Assembly (NCBI RefSeq): GCF_023100685.1
Contig: NZ_CP090064.1
Span: forward strand, 4,323,545 to 4,387,544
Source of the DNA: Proteus vulgaris
GTDB taxonomy: Bacteria; Pseudomonadota; Gammaproteobacteria; Enterobacterales; Enterobacteriaceae
Length of the DNA: 64,000 nucleotides
Reading direction: 5' to 3'
Shown: positions 11,376 to 20,670 of the stretch, in pieces
Numbering within the stretch: position 1 is the stretch's first letter
How the letters are laid out: each line of letters opens with the position of its first letter
Notes under the pieces: generated by a model
Told to the model about the DNA's origin: nothing
Database searches by the model: none
Seen by the model: only the letters and a program-made list of their open reading frames with translations
Translations under genes and position numbers: made by a program

Positions 11376-11939
11376 ATGACTAACGAACGCATTGCCAATC
11401 CGGGTCCATTAGGTTTAATGGGTTTTGGTATGACAACGATTTTGTTGAACATACATAATGCCGGTTTTTTCCCTGTTGTCTCAGTCATTATGAGTATGGG
11501 AATTTTTTATGGTGGGATCGCACAAGTTATTGCTGGTATTTTTGAGTTCAAAAAAGGCAATACTTTTGGCGCAACCGCATTTACCTCTTATGGTTTCTTT
11601 TGGATAACATTGGTAGGAATTTGGTTATTACCCGTGATGGGCTTAAGTGAGCCAACAACCCCTCTCTTTTTAGGTGTCTTTTTAGCATTATGGGGAATAT
11701 TTACCTTTTTCATGTTTATTGGCACATTAAAAGCCAATAGAGCATTACAGTTTGTTTTTTTAAGCCTGACAATTTTATTTGCCCTACTGGCGATTGGAAA
11801 TATCACTGGTAATGCACTGATTTTAAAAATTGCCGGCTTTGAAGGTATTATTTGTGGCGCCAGTGCTTTTTATCTAGCAATGGCTGAAGTATTAAATGAG
11901 ATGTATGGCAGAACAATACTGCCAATTGGTCACAAGTAA
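11376..11939 (+). CDS. satP: Acetate/succinate uptake transporter (GPR1/FUN34/YaaH family)
   Basis: SatP imports acetate and succinate with protons. The ATG at 11376 gives 187 residues, the E. coli SatP length, starting MTNERIANPGPLGLMGFGMTT; the NPGPLGL signature lies at the N-terminus, as in the family. Six hydrophobic helices follow. The frame is open upstream to 11289 but that extension is low-complexity and lacks a ribosome site, whereas AGAGG lies 11 bases before 11376. The gene converges on the rhomboid gene; a 10-bp hairpin (11951-11974) lies between their 3' ends. Confidence 0.92.
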   Translation: MTNERIANPGPLGLMGFGMTTILLNIHNAGFFPVVSVIMSMGIFYGGIAQVIAGIFEFKKGNTFGATAFTSYGFFWITLVGIWLLPVMGLSEPTTPLFLGVFLALWGIFTFFMFIGTLKANRALQFVFLSLTILFALLAIGNITGNALILKIAGFEGIICGASAFYLAMAEVLNEMYGRTILPIGHK

Positions 11940-11958
11940 CTGTTTTATAGAGAAGTGG

Positions 11959-12543
11959 CTATTTAGCCACTTCTACTACTTGGCTTTTTCGTCGTACTAA
12001 TTTTCTTGCACACCATGCATAAAGTAACCCAGCAACCACACCTGCAATATGTGATTCAGTCGATACACCTAATTGACCTGGAATTAACCCATAGGCCATT
12101 GATCCATAATAAAATAAAACAAAAAGGGCAATGACAATATCGATAATTTTCCGTCGAGTAAAAGCGTGAGCAATCAATAAAGACCATAATCCAAAGATCC
12201 AGCCACTTGCACCAACATGAATAGCACTTCGTCCAAAAATCCAAACCAACAAACCACTTACGATAATAATGAATAAGCTTGATAAAACATATTCTCGTAA
12301 AGATTGCGTCATGGATAAAAAGCTAAGAATAAGAAGAGGAAGTAGATTACTAAAAAGGTGAGACCAAGAACCATGTACAAAAGGGGCGATAAAGATGCCA
12401 ATTAATCCTTCTCCTGTTCTTGGAATAATTCCCCATTGAAGAAGAGAAATAGGCAATAAAGAGCCAATTAATTGAAGTAGGATTAATGTGATCGTTAATC
12501 CACCAAGAAAGGTTAATCTTTTTTTAAACCAAATCTTATCCAT
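11959..12543 (-). CDS. Rhomboid-family intramembrane serine protease
   Basis: The 194-residue inner-membrane protein has about six transmembrane helices. The rhomboid catalytic dyad is visible: Ser113 in GASG (111-114) and His165 in ESHIAGVVAGLLYAW, plus the helix-2 motif HGSWSHLFSN typical of the family. It lacks the N-terminal cytoplasmic domain of GlpG, so it is a compact rhomboid rather than GlpG. Substrate is unknown. It lies downstream of nagK in the same direction, 87 bases apart, and may be partly co-transcribed with it. Confidence 0.88.
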   Translation of the reverse strand: MDKIWFKKRLTFLGGLTITLILLQLIGSLLPISLLQWGIIPRTGEGLIGIFIAPFVHGSWSHLFSNLLPLLILSFLSMTQSLREYVLSSLFIIIVSGLLVWIFGRSAIHVGASGWIFGLWSLLIAHAFTRRKIIDIVIALFVLFYYGSMAYGLIPGQLGVSTESHIAGVVAGLLYAWCARKLVRRKSQVVEVAK

Positions 12544-12590
12544 AACGATAGCCTTAATACAGAGTGACGTAGATAAAACCGTTTTGATAG

Positions 12591-12621
12591 AAGAGCCTTT
12601 AATAAAAGAAGAAAGGCTCTT
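12591..12621. terminator. Hairpin between nagK and the rhomboid gene
   Basis: A 10-bp stem (AAGAGCCTTT with AAAGGCTCTT) has its T tract on the plus-strand side, although both neighbouring genes are on the minus strand. On the minus strand the tail is not T-rich. It may still weaken read-through from nagK, or may end an antisense transcript. Confidence 0.4.
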
Positions 12622-12630
12622 TTTTGTTTA

Positions 12631-13542
12631 TCAGTCTAATAAATTAAGGCAAGCAGCTCCACGGGCGCCACCTGCATCACCGTGACGCGCTTTTTCTATT
12701 GCTGGAATTTGCGCATTTCCATAGACACAGTGTGAGAGATATTCAGGCAATTGGTCATACAATGCATTAAATTGTGATAATCCACCACCAATAACAATTA
12801 AATGTGGGTCAAGTACAGTAAGAATATTACTAAGGTAAATCGCAAGTACTTTCATATAACGATCAACATGTTCTTCTGTTTTCTTATCCCCAGCATAATA
12901 TTGCTCAACGATATCAACAGCTCTTTGTGGCGTATGATTGAAAGCTTTATACATACGTTCAAAGCCTCGGCCTGATAAATAAGTTTCAAAACACGCTTTT
13001 TTACCACAACCACAGATAATTTTTGGCATGGTATCGCCTATGACATTATCTGCATCTACATTTAAATTCATATGGCCAATTTCACCAGCAATGCCATTTT
13101 TTCCAGAAAGCACTTTGCCATCAACAACAAAACCACCACCGACACCTGTACCTAAAATAAGGCCAAGTACAGAAGGATGATGGCGAAACTCAGGATCCCA
13201 AGCTTCTGATAAGGCAAAACAGTTGGCATCATTTTCAACTTTAACGGGCCTGTTGAGTATATGTGCGAGATCATGAACCATAGGCTTGTATTTGGCAGCT
13301 GGAACATTGGTGGTAAACACGGTTCCTTCTTTTGCATTTACAATGCCTGGCACACCTACGCCGATCTTTCCTTTACATCCTAATTCGTTGTCAGCTTCTA
13401 AAGTTAGCTCCTTAAAAACATTCAATAATGACTGATAGTCATTTTTAGGTGTAGGAACACGTTTTTGCCACACTTGAGTCAGATCTTTATCAAAAACGGC
13501 AAGCTCAATTTTTGTGCCGCCCATATCAAAACCATAATACAT
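12631..13542 (-). CDS. nagK: N-acetylglucosamine kinase (ROK family)
   Basis: NagK phosphorylates GlcNAc recovered from cell-wall turnover. The 303-residue protein has the ROK layout: phosphate motif DMGGTKIE (6-13), catalytic Asp105 in ENDAN, EIGHMNL (154-160), and the zinc-binding CGCGKKACFE (177-186). Length and motifs match E. coli NagK well. It appears as a single gene or with the rhomboid gene behind it. Together with glmU/glmS nearby it serves amino-sugar metabolism, but it is not in their operon. Confidence 0.93.
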   Translation of the reverse strand: MYYGFDMGGTKIELAVFDKDLTQVWQKRVPTPKNDYQSLLNVFKELTLEADNELGCKGKIGVGVPGIVNAKEGTVFTTNVPAAKYKPMVHDLAHILNRPVKVENDANCFALSEAWDPEFRHHPSVLGLILGTGVGGGFVVDGKVLSGKNGIAGEIGHMNLNVDADNVIGDTMPKIICGCGKKACFETYLSGRGFERMYKAFNHTPQRAVDIVEQYYAGDKKTEEHVDRYMKVLAIYLSNILTVLDPHLIVIGGGLSQFNALYDQLPEYLSHCVYGNAQIPAIEKARHGDAGGARGAACLNLLD

Positions 13543-13699
13543 ATCAGTCTCTTAATTATTCTGTAAATATTATTTATAGTAACAACAAGATTGTTGATAC
13601 CGTGCCATTTCTATTTCAGTCAATATTTAAGTTATCTCTACTGTTTATATACACTAGGTAAAAAGGAACAGTGATTGGTGACAGTTGAGTTTTTTTTAC

Positions 13700-14251
13700 C
13701 TATTGATGACTGCCTTCCATTAAAACACTACGTACTTTCATTAGAGCAAAGCCTAATAAATTTAATCCATTCCATAAAAGGGGATTACTGATCTCTTTGT
13801 CTTGTTCACTTAAACCTACTCCCCATATCTTATCAACGGGGCTTGCTTCCACAAGCACACGATTGCCTGTGGAAATTAAAAAAGTACCCAATGCATTATT
13901 TTGAGAAAATTTGGCGATATTGGCTCGAATAACGATATCCATACGTTGCTGCTCCCAAATTTCTTGGTTAAATCCTTTTACTTCTCGACCAAGTGCTTTA
14001 GCTGTACCAGGATTTGATGTTGCTATAATACGCTCTCGTATTTCTATATCATTAAAAAGCTTTGCTTTCTCTGCCATCATATAGTGTTCAGCACTGATGT
14101 AACGAATATCATCTAAGATAAAGGGGGCTGGATACCATTGGCTAAAGCAGCTTTTTGTGACTTCATCTGTTTTACTTTTGTGTCCCCAAAAGTAAACAAA
14201 TTTTATTTTCTTACCTGTACGGAAATCTTTCTTTAATTGTTCTAAATCCAT
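13700..14251 (-). CDS. NADAR domain protein (YbiA-like N-glycosidase)
   Basis: The 183-residue cytosolic protein matches the NADAR/DUF1768 family: FVYFWGHK, the CFSQWYP segment, ISAEHYMMAEKAKLF and the C-terminal VDKIWGVGL and NPLLWNGLNLLGFALM. E. coli YbiA hydrolyses the N-glycosidic bond of early riboflavin intermediates; other members act on ADP-ribose-related substrates, so the exact substrate here is uncertain. It is a single gene on the minus strand, divergent from the long AT-rich region before the cellulose operon. Confidence 0.87.
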   Translation of the reverse strand: MDLEQLKKDFRTGKKIKFVYFWGHKSKTDEVTKSCFSQWYPAPFILDDIRYISAEHYMMAEKAKLFNDIEIRERIIATSNPGTAKALGREVKGFNQEIWEQQRMDIVIRANIAKFSQNNALGTFLISTGNRVLVEASPVDKIWGVGLSEQDKEISNPLLWNGLNLLGFALMKVRSVLMEGSHQ

Positions 14252-15614
14252 TTTCTTTCCATTATCACGAAGGCTTTTTGTTTATCTAATAAAGATAGCA
14301 TAGAAGTAAAGAAGGATAGAGTGCCTTTTTGTGATTCTGTGAGTAGGTGAAGCGATTCCGCTATTTGTTCATATTGATATAATTACACGTCTTATTTTGA
14401 TTAGTTTCTATCAAATCATAAAAAAAATAGAACTTAAACCCGTAGGATTGTTCTTAAAAAAACCATCTAAAAAGTATTTTATTTTATATAGTTACATAAA
14501 AGGATTATCTCAAAATGACAATATCTTATTAGTATAAAGATGTAGTTGATTAAGTATTTTTAATATAAAAAAATATAATTATGGGTATTTTTACTAATTA
14601 TTGGTATATATAACTATTATTTTATTATTTTTGAATAAAATTCAAATGGTTACGTTTGTTGCATCGTGTTTTTTCATCGTTACATTTATAATTTGAACTA
14701 GGTCACGCTTGTTAGGTTGTTAAGCTAAATTAACAATACTGTTTTAAGTATAAAATATAACTTAAGTTAATTATCCTAAAATACAGGTTATTCTTAGTGG
14801 TATTTACCATAAACAAATAGTGATACTACTCATAGTTAGATAATCTATTTTTGTCTATTTTATTAGGGTGTTTTTTCTAAAACTTAATCAACTCTGATGT
14901 ATTTAATTTTTTTTCAATAAAAACTGCTCATCTTAATATGATAAAAAGCAATAAATTCACCTTTTGAGTGTAAAAAATAAATCATTTTTGATGATGATCA
15001 ATATGAATTAATAATATTTAACATTTTTTCTGCTCTTTTTTAGAGAATGAATTTAATTAAAATATGAGGATTTTTTTAATTTGATCTTGAAAGGTTCTTT
15101 AGTTTTTAGAGGAAATAATATTAATTAATGATTATTTTAGAATTTTATTTTTATAAAATTTATACAAATTGTTATTAGTTAATAGTAGTTATTATCCGGT
15201 TTTTAATTGTGTTTTTTGGGGTAAAAAAGACGCTATTTTCGATGATAACAATGAATGTGAAATTAAGTAAAAATACCCAAATTTATGAAGTGAAAATGAG
15301 TATCGCTTAAATTTTTACGCTTTTTTTGATGTTGTCTTTTTGATTAAAATAATTATACAATTTAATTTAAATAATCATTGCTCTTAATCAGATGGTGTTT
15401 ATTTGAAATTAAAAAAATCAGTATTTATAAGATTAATTTACCCTACATAGTTGATGTTCATTAATTGATAGTTTAATAAGAGTTTAAATGTGGATTTATA
15501 AAGATATATTTAAATTTGTTTTGAATTTATCTCTAAGGATCACACACTCTTATTTTGTATGAGCATCAAATTATTGAACAAGATTTAATGTGCTGTTATT
15601 AAAGGGGCCACACT
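14252..15614. other. Long AT-rich non-coding region upstream of the cellulose operon
   Basis: This 1.36-kb stretch has no convincing coding frame, tRNA or repeat element. It is rich in A/T tracts even by the standard of this genome, a composition favoured by H-NS-type silencers. It must contain the promoter of the cellulose operon on the right. I searched for the conserved core of a c-di-GMP (GEMM) riboswitch and did not see it. Confidence 0.6.
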
Positions 15615-16013
15615 ATGTATGATGATATAAGTAACTTAAAAGATAAGTTCCAGGAGGATGCTTTTGCTTTTCAAGAGTTTCCTTCTTCTGTAACGCAAGA
15701 TGTTGATAATAAAATAGAACCAATAATTATAAGTAGTGAAGATAATAATAAAATTAGTAATTTAAGTAATAATACGTTTTCAGAAACTTCACTCACCGTG
15801 AAAAACGAACTAAAACAACCTATTACTGTTTCGCCAACTCCTTCTTATCACCAGGATGCTTTAGTTGTTAAAGCAAAGAAAGACAATTTAATTAAGAGTA
15901 AGAAAAATTTGTTAGCAGATAATAAAATATTTGATAGCAATGAAACAGATAGAGTTCATGCACATGAAAATATATCACTAAAAGATATATTGTCATTTAT
16001 TGCCTCTGTTTAA
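15615..16013 (+). CDS. Small BcsO/BcsP/BcsR-like cellulose operon protein (tentative)
   Basis: The 132-residue protein is hydrophilic, has no signal peptide, and is low-complexity in the middle (Asn/Ser/Lys-rich). Its N-terminus, DDISNLKDKFQEDAFAFQEF, fits the pattern DD(I)xxLxxxFxxxxxxYxE shared by BcsR, BcsO and BcsP, and it ends in a short hydrophobic segment SLKDILSFIASV. An AAAGGGG ribosome site precedes the ATG. It is the first gene of the cellulose operon, where such proteins often sit. No BcsQ ATPase follows it. The role is inferred from position and the N-terminal motif only. Confidence 0.55.
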   Translation: MYDDISNLKDKFQEDAFAFQEFPSSVTQDVDNKIEPIIISSEDNNKISNLSNNTFSETSLTVKNELKQPITVSPTPSYHQDALVVKAKKDNLIKSKKNLLADNKIFDSNETDRVHAHENISLKDILSFIASV

Positions 16014-16049
16014 TTCAAATAAGTAACACTCTTTGTATAAATAAATAAT

Positions 16050-16176
16050 ATTGACTGGTGTCAATCTTTAGCCATTGTTATTTTATTTTTTAAGCTAGGT
16101 TTATTTCTTTTCGATATCTATTCATATCGACGGGCAACCTTTGTCTTAAGAAAAGATCTATGGCGATGACAAAGGT
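16050..16176 (+). promoter_or_regulatory. Structured leader of bcsA: three hairpins, the last covering the RBS
   Basis: Three inverted repeats follow each other: ATTGAC/GTCAAT (16050-16065, 4-base loop), TCGATAT/ATATCGA (16111-16130, 6-base loop) and ACCTTTGTC/GACAAAGGT (16137-16145 with 16168-16176, 22-base loop). None has a T tract, so they are not terminators. The 3' arm of the third contains AAAGG (16171-16175), the ribosome site of bcsA whose ATG is at 16185. Pairing would hide it, so translational control of bcsA is likely. Confidence 0.6.
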
Positions 16177-16192
16177 ATGGGTTTATGAATAA
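16160..16192 (+). other. Possible ten-residue leader peptide overlapping the bcsA start
   Basis: An ATG at 16160 opens a frame MAMTKVWVYE that stops with TAA at 16190-16192, just past the bcsA ATG (16185). Its ribosome site (AAAAGA) is weak. Translating it would melt the hairpin that hides the bcsA ribosome site and could permit reinitiation. This is inference from overlap; the frame is short enough to occur by chance. Confidence 0.3.
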
Positions 16193-18305
16193 AATATTTA
16201 AAATATTAATTACGGCTTTCTTATTGATAACAATGTTTTCACTCATTGTTATGCCAATGAGCGCCGAGCAACAATATATATTCGGTATTATCAATATATT
16301 GTTGTTATTTGTTATCGGCTTTAAAAAATCAAAAAAACGATTGTTAACAATGGTTTTTATATCGTTGTTGATGTCAACACGTTATCTTTACTGGCGTGCG
16401 ACAAATACCCTTAATTTTAATACAACTATCGAAGCTGTTTTAGGTAGTGGCTTATTTATGGCTGAGATTTATTCTTGGATTATTTTGGTCTTAGGATATT
16501 TCCAAACATCATGGCCATTAAATAGAAAAATAGCCCCTTTGCCTAAAGATGTTTCTCAATGGCCAACTGTTGATATTTATATACCAACATATAACGAAAG
16601 TTTAGATGTGGTACGTGATACAGTTTTAGCCGCACAGGCTATCGATTACCCTCAAGATAAAATGAAAGTGTATATCCTTGATGATGGTAGTCGTGAAGAG
16701 TTTAAACAATTCGCTGGTGATGTGGGTGTAACTTATATTGAACGTGAAGTTCATGATCATGCCAAAGCAGGTAACTTAAACCACGCGATGGGATTAACAG
16801 ATGGTGAACTAATTTGCGTTTTCGATTGTGACCATATTTCAACTCGTATTTTCTTGCAAGCAACAGTCGGTAGCTTCCTTGAAGATCCTAAATTAGCGCT
16901 TATTCAAACACCTCACTATTTCTATTCTTCAGATCCCTTTGAACGTAATTTAAGTGCCGCTAAAGATGCACCACATGAAGGCGCACTTTTCTATGGCCCT
17001 GTACAGCGTGGTAATGACAACTGGAATGCGACATTTTTCTGTGGCTCATGTGCGGTTATGCGTCGTAGTGCGCTTGAAGAAATCGGTGGTATCGCCGTTG
17101 AAACAGTAACAGAAGATGCCCACACAGCACTGAAATTACAGCGTCTAGGTTGGAACTCTGCATTTATTGATATTCCTTTAGCAGCAGGCCTTGCCACAGA
17201 ACGTTTAGCATTACATGTTAACCAACGTATTCGTTGGGCGAGAGGAATGACACAAATATTCCGCGTTGATAATCCAATGTTAGGCCGTGGTTTAACATTT
17301 CCTCAGCGCCTATGTTATCTCAATGCCATGCTCCATTTTCAGTACGGTTTGCCTCGTATTATCTTTTTGACTGCGCCGTTACTGTTTATGTTATTTAACC
17401 TCAATATTATTGCTTCATCTGCCAGCATGATATTCGCCTATGCATTGCCACACTTAATCATGTCGGTTTATGTAAACTCAAAAAATATCGGTAAATATCG
17501 TTATTCTTTCTGGGGTGAAATTTATGAAACTGTGATGGCTTTTGGCTTGGTTTTACCTACGCTACTCAGCTTAGTTTCACCAAAATTAGGTAAATTCAAC
17601 GTAACAGATAAAGGTGATTTATTAGATAAAAGCTATATGGATTACCTCACTGTACGCCCTTTGATTATTACTGCTCTTCTTTTAATCACGGGTATTTCAT
17701 GGGTCGTTATTCGTTATTTATTAAACGATTTCCAAGGTATTGATCCTCTAGTTATTGTTTTAAACCTGACTTGGGCAACTTACAGCTTATTTATTATTCT
17801 TGCATCGATTGCTGTTGGTAAAGAGACACGCCAAATTCGTAAACATACTCGAATTAAAGCCTCTCTTCCTATTACATTGCATTTTGATGATGGTGCGGAA
17901 TTAAGTACTACCACTGAAGATATTTCAATGGGTGGTGTTCGTATCGCAGTGAATAAAATGACGGAATTACGCCAACGCAATGTCACATCAATCACGTTAA
18001 ATGTTCAGCGTGATGAGGTTTCAGTTCCTGCTGAAATGGTTAGTTTAGAAAACAATCAATTACGCCTTGAATTCTTACCTATCAGTTTAAATGTTCGCCG
18101 TAAATTGGTGCGCATTATCTTTGGTCGTGCAGATGCATGGATACATCAAACAGATTACAAAGATAAACCTTTTAAAGAATTGGCAGGAATTACGCGTTGT
18201 ATTTTTGAATTGTTCTTTGGTCGTCGTCAAAAAGTAAAACCAGTAGCAACAAGAACCAAAGCTAAAACTTCACTCTCTGTGCAATCTATTAACGGGGATG
18301 ACTAA
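16185..18305 (+). CDS. bcsA: Cellulose synthase catalytic subunit (UDP-forming)
   Basis: BcsA polymerises glucose from UDP-glucose into beta-1,4-glucan and moves it through the inner membrane. The 706-residue protein has N-terminal membrane helices, a GT2 domain with DDGS (166-169), DCDH (214-217), TED (309-311) and QRIRW (347-351), further helices, and a C-terminal PilZ domain with RKHTR (552-556) and DISMGG (579-584) that binds c-di-GMP. All catalytic and c-di-GMP residues are present. It lacks the long N-terminal extension of E. coli BcsA, consistent with the absence of BcsE/F/G here. The start follows a hairpin-covered ribosome site. bcsB follows after 2 bases. Confidence 0.97.
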   Translation: MNKIFKILITAFLLITMFSLIVMPMSAEQQYIFGIINILLLFVIGFKKSKKRLLTMVFISLLMSTRYLYWRATNTLNFNTTIEAVLGSGLFMAEIYSWIILVLGYFQTSWPLNRKIAPLPKDVSQWPTVDIYIPTYNESLDVVRDTVLAAQAIDYPQDKMKVYILDDGSREEFKQFAGDVGVTYIEREVHDHAKAGNLNHAMGLTDGELICVFDCDHISTRIFLQATVGSFLEDPKLALIQTPHYFYSSDPFERNLSAAKDAPHEGALFYGPVQRGNDNWNATFFCGSCAVMRRSALEEIGGIAVETVTEDAHTALKLQRLGWNSAFIDIPLAAGLATERLALHVNQRIRWARGMTQIFRVDNPMLGRGLTFPQRLCYLNAMLHFQYGLPRIIFLTAPLLFMLFNLNIIASSASMIFAYALPHLIMSVYVNSKNIGKYRYSFWGEIYETVMAFGLVLPTLLSLVSPKLGKFNVTDKGDLLDKSYMDYLTVRPLIITALLLITGISWVVIRYLLNDFQGIDPLVIVLNLTWATYSLFIILASIAVGKETRQIRKHTRIKASLPITLHFDDGAELSTTTEDISMGGVRIAVNKMTELRQRNVTSITLNVQRDEVSVPAEMVSLENNQLRLEFLPISLNVRRKLVRIIFGRADAWIHQTDYKDKPFKELAGITRCIFELFFGRRQKVKPVATRTKAKTSLSVQSINGDD

Positions 18306-18307
18306 GC

Positions 18308-20659
18308 ATGAAAAAGAAACTGACATTAATGCTAAGCCTGACTGCTATAGCGATTGCGAGTATTAATTTATCTCAAGCTGCGACAGGTATGTTAGAACTC
18401 GGTGGTGAATTTTTGCCTGACCCGACTTCTTATACTCAATCACCAGTGCAACAAAATGCCAATAACCCTATCAGAATGGGAGATGTGGCATTATCAGAAG
18501 CTCGTAATATCGAAGAGCAATTAACGTTGGCACAGATGGGAAACCCATCGCCTATCGTATTATCAGGAAGACGATTACTTTCTGGTGTGACTTTTAATAT
18601 GGCGAATGATTTATTTATCGATAACGCCACACTAACAATGAAAGTGAAAGCATCTCAAGGATTAGTTCAATCGGATCAAACACTTCATTTAATGTTAAAT
18701 GGTCAACCTATGGGATTTCTACCTTTAGAAGAAGGTGGGCAAGAGCATGAGTATGTTTTAGAAATCCCTGAAATGATGTTGACGAATGTGAATAATCTGA
18801 GTTTCCGTTTAGCAAGTCGTGATGCATTAGATGAAAATCAATGTACACCACCATTAGCTGAAGGACTTAGCCTCGTTATTTCACCTGATTCATCATTAGA
18901 TTATCGAGGTCGCTGGATTAATGGCGGGTACAGTCTGGAACGATTGCCCCTACCGTTCTTTGATCCCGACAGAATGACAGCGACCTCGTTACCTATCATA
19001 TTGTCAGATAAACCTGACCATGCAGAGGTAACAACAGCAGCGATTGCAGCATCATGGTTTGGTAGTTTTAGTCATGATATTAAGCAAGTTGATTTACCCG
19101 TTCTAATGAACCAATTACCTGAAAGTGACGGTATTTTAGTTGGTTACTCCGGACAAACTATTGCTGGTATTACTCTACCTTCAGGAAATAGTGGGCAATT
19201 AACTATTGTTGATAACCCCGTTGATCCTGTTTTCAAATTATTACTGATCAGTGGTGATAATGAGAAATCATTACGCCAAGCAGTATGGGCGCTAAATAAC
19301 GGTAAACTGCCACAAAACGATCACTTAGTTGTACCTTCTCAAACATTGGCTGTACGAAAAGATTACGATGCACCACGTTGGTTAAATACCAATAAACCGG
19401 TCACATTGGGTCAAATTGCTAATGGTGGCGATGATTTCTCGCGTCAAGGTATTAATCATGCGCCGAATCAGTTTTCATTTCGTGTATCACCCGATCTTTT
19501 TTGGTGGGATGGTGATGCGTTACCTTTAGAATTGAAATATGTTTTTCCTCATTCAGATAAACTCAATAGCCGTCGTTCTTCATTGATTGCTTCTTTGAAT
19601 AATCAATTCTTAGGTGCGTTATATCCAGCACGTTCAGAACCTTTAGGTATGTTAAGACAATGGCTAGGTATGGAGAGTGAACAGCAAAACAGCACTCTCT
19701 ATTTAAACCCTCGTCAAATTTATAGCCAAAATCAATTGCAGTTTTATTTTGATTTACGTGAGCCTGATGATTCTCCTTGTATTTTAACGGATGGCAGTAG
19801 CTTGATTAGCCGAATTGATCCGCAATCAACGCTGCAATTTAAAAATACTTGGCACTATTCAAGAATGCCGAACTTGGCGTATTTTTCAGGGGCTTCATTC
19901 CCATTTAGTCGTCGTGCTGATTTTTCACAAACCACACTGTTATTACCTGAAAATCCGACAACAGAAGAGCTTTATACCTTAGTCAATTTAATGGCGAGAT
20001 CAGGCTATTCCACGGGTACACCAGTTTCTCATGCTTCTGTTTTCTTAGGGGCTAAAGCGCTAGAGAAAAATAACCTTTCTCAACAAGATATATTAGCCAT
20101 TGGCTCATTAAACAGTGACGATTTTTTACCAGCACGTTTTTCACAACAGGCATTCTCTTTTTTAAATAAAAATATCGAGATCAAATCACAGTCGTTGCTT
20201 GATAAAGCGAAAGGCTGGATTGCTGGTGATTATTTATCTCAAAGTGGTGATGCCGCTAATTATCTCTCTTCCGTAAACAACTGGCGTGGCATGGTGAGTT
20301 TTATCTCACCTTGGGCGAGCGATAGGGTTGTCGTATTAGTGACTGCTAAAGGTAATGATTCAATAAAGACCATTATCAACGATTTAAATTTAGCTGAAAT
20401 AAATGCAGCCATAAAAGGCGACATCACTCTGATTAGTGGTAAAGACACGGTAAGAAGTTTCCATTTAGGAGAACACTTCTCTCAAGGTGACTTACCTTTA
20501 TTACAACAATTTCTTTGGTATAGCTCTAGGCATGTGTATTTGCTTGGTCTTTTAGCTGTTGGTTTTTGTGCGTTGACGGGCTTAGTGACTTATTACTGGT
20601 TACAACGTCGTTCAACTCGTCGTTTACATCAGATATCACAGCATCGTTCAGGTAAATAG
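18308..20659 (+). CDS. bcsB: Cellulose synthase regulatory subunit B
   Basis: BcsB is the periplasmic partner that guides the glucan out of BcsA and is needed for catalysis. The 783-residue protein has a signal peptide (about 1-24, ending SQAA), two repeats of carbohydrate-binding plus flavodoxin-like domains, and a C-terminal membrane anchor (about 745-770, VYLLGLLAVGFCALTGLVTYYW) followed by an Arg-rich tail. It starts 2 bases after the bcsA stop, so the two subunits are probably translationally coupled. Confidence 0.96.
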   Translation: MKKKLTLMLSLTAIAIASINLSQAATGMLELGGEFLPDPTSYTQSPVQQNANNPIRMGDVALSEARNIEEQLTLAQMGNPSPIVLSGRRLLSGVTFNMANDLFIDNATLTMKVKASQGLVQSDQTLHLMLNGQPMGFLPLEEGGQEHEYVLEIPEMMLTNVNNLSFRLASRDALDENQCTPPLAEGLSLVISPDSSLDYRGRWINGGYSLERLPLPFFDPDRMTATSLPIILSDKPDHAEVTTAAIAASWFGSFSHDIKQVDLPVLMNQLPESDGILVGYSGQTIAGITLPSGNSGQLTIVDNPVDPVFKLLLISGDNEKSLRQAVWALNNGKLPQNDHLVVPSQTLAVRKDYDAPRWLNTNKPVTLGQIANGGDDFSRQGINHAPNQFSFRVSPDLFWWDGDALPLELKYVFPHSDKLNSRRSSLIASLNNQFLGALYPARSEPLGMLRQWLGMESEQQNSTLYLNPRQIYSQNQLQFYFDLREPDDSPCILTDGSSLISRIDPQSTLQFKNTWHYSRMPNLAYFSGASFPFSRRADFSQTTLLLPENPTTEELYTLVNLMARSGYSTGTPVSHASVFLGAKALEKNNLSQQDILAIGSLNSDDFLPARFSQQAFSFLNKNIEIKSQSLLDKAKGWIAGDYLSQSGDAANYLSSVNNWRGMVSFISPWASDRVVVLVTAKGNDSIKTIINDLNLAEINAAIKGDITLISGKDTVRSFHLGEHFSQGDLPLLQQFLWYSSRHVYLLGLLAVGFCALTGLVTYYWLQRRSTRRLHQISQHRSGK

Positions 20660-20670
20660 GAGTATATGGG

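Noticed and set aside
11951..11974. Terminator between satP and the rhomboid gene
   Set aside because: A perfect 10-bp hairpin, but no T tract on either strand; kept only as a note in the satP entry.
14252..16184. c-di-GMP (GEMM) riboswitch before the cellulose operon
   Set aside because: The conserved GEMM core was not found; the hairpins before bcsA are too simple to match it.
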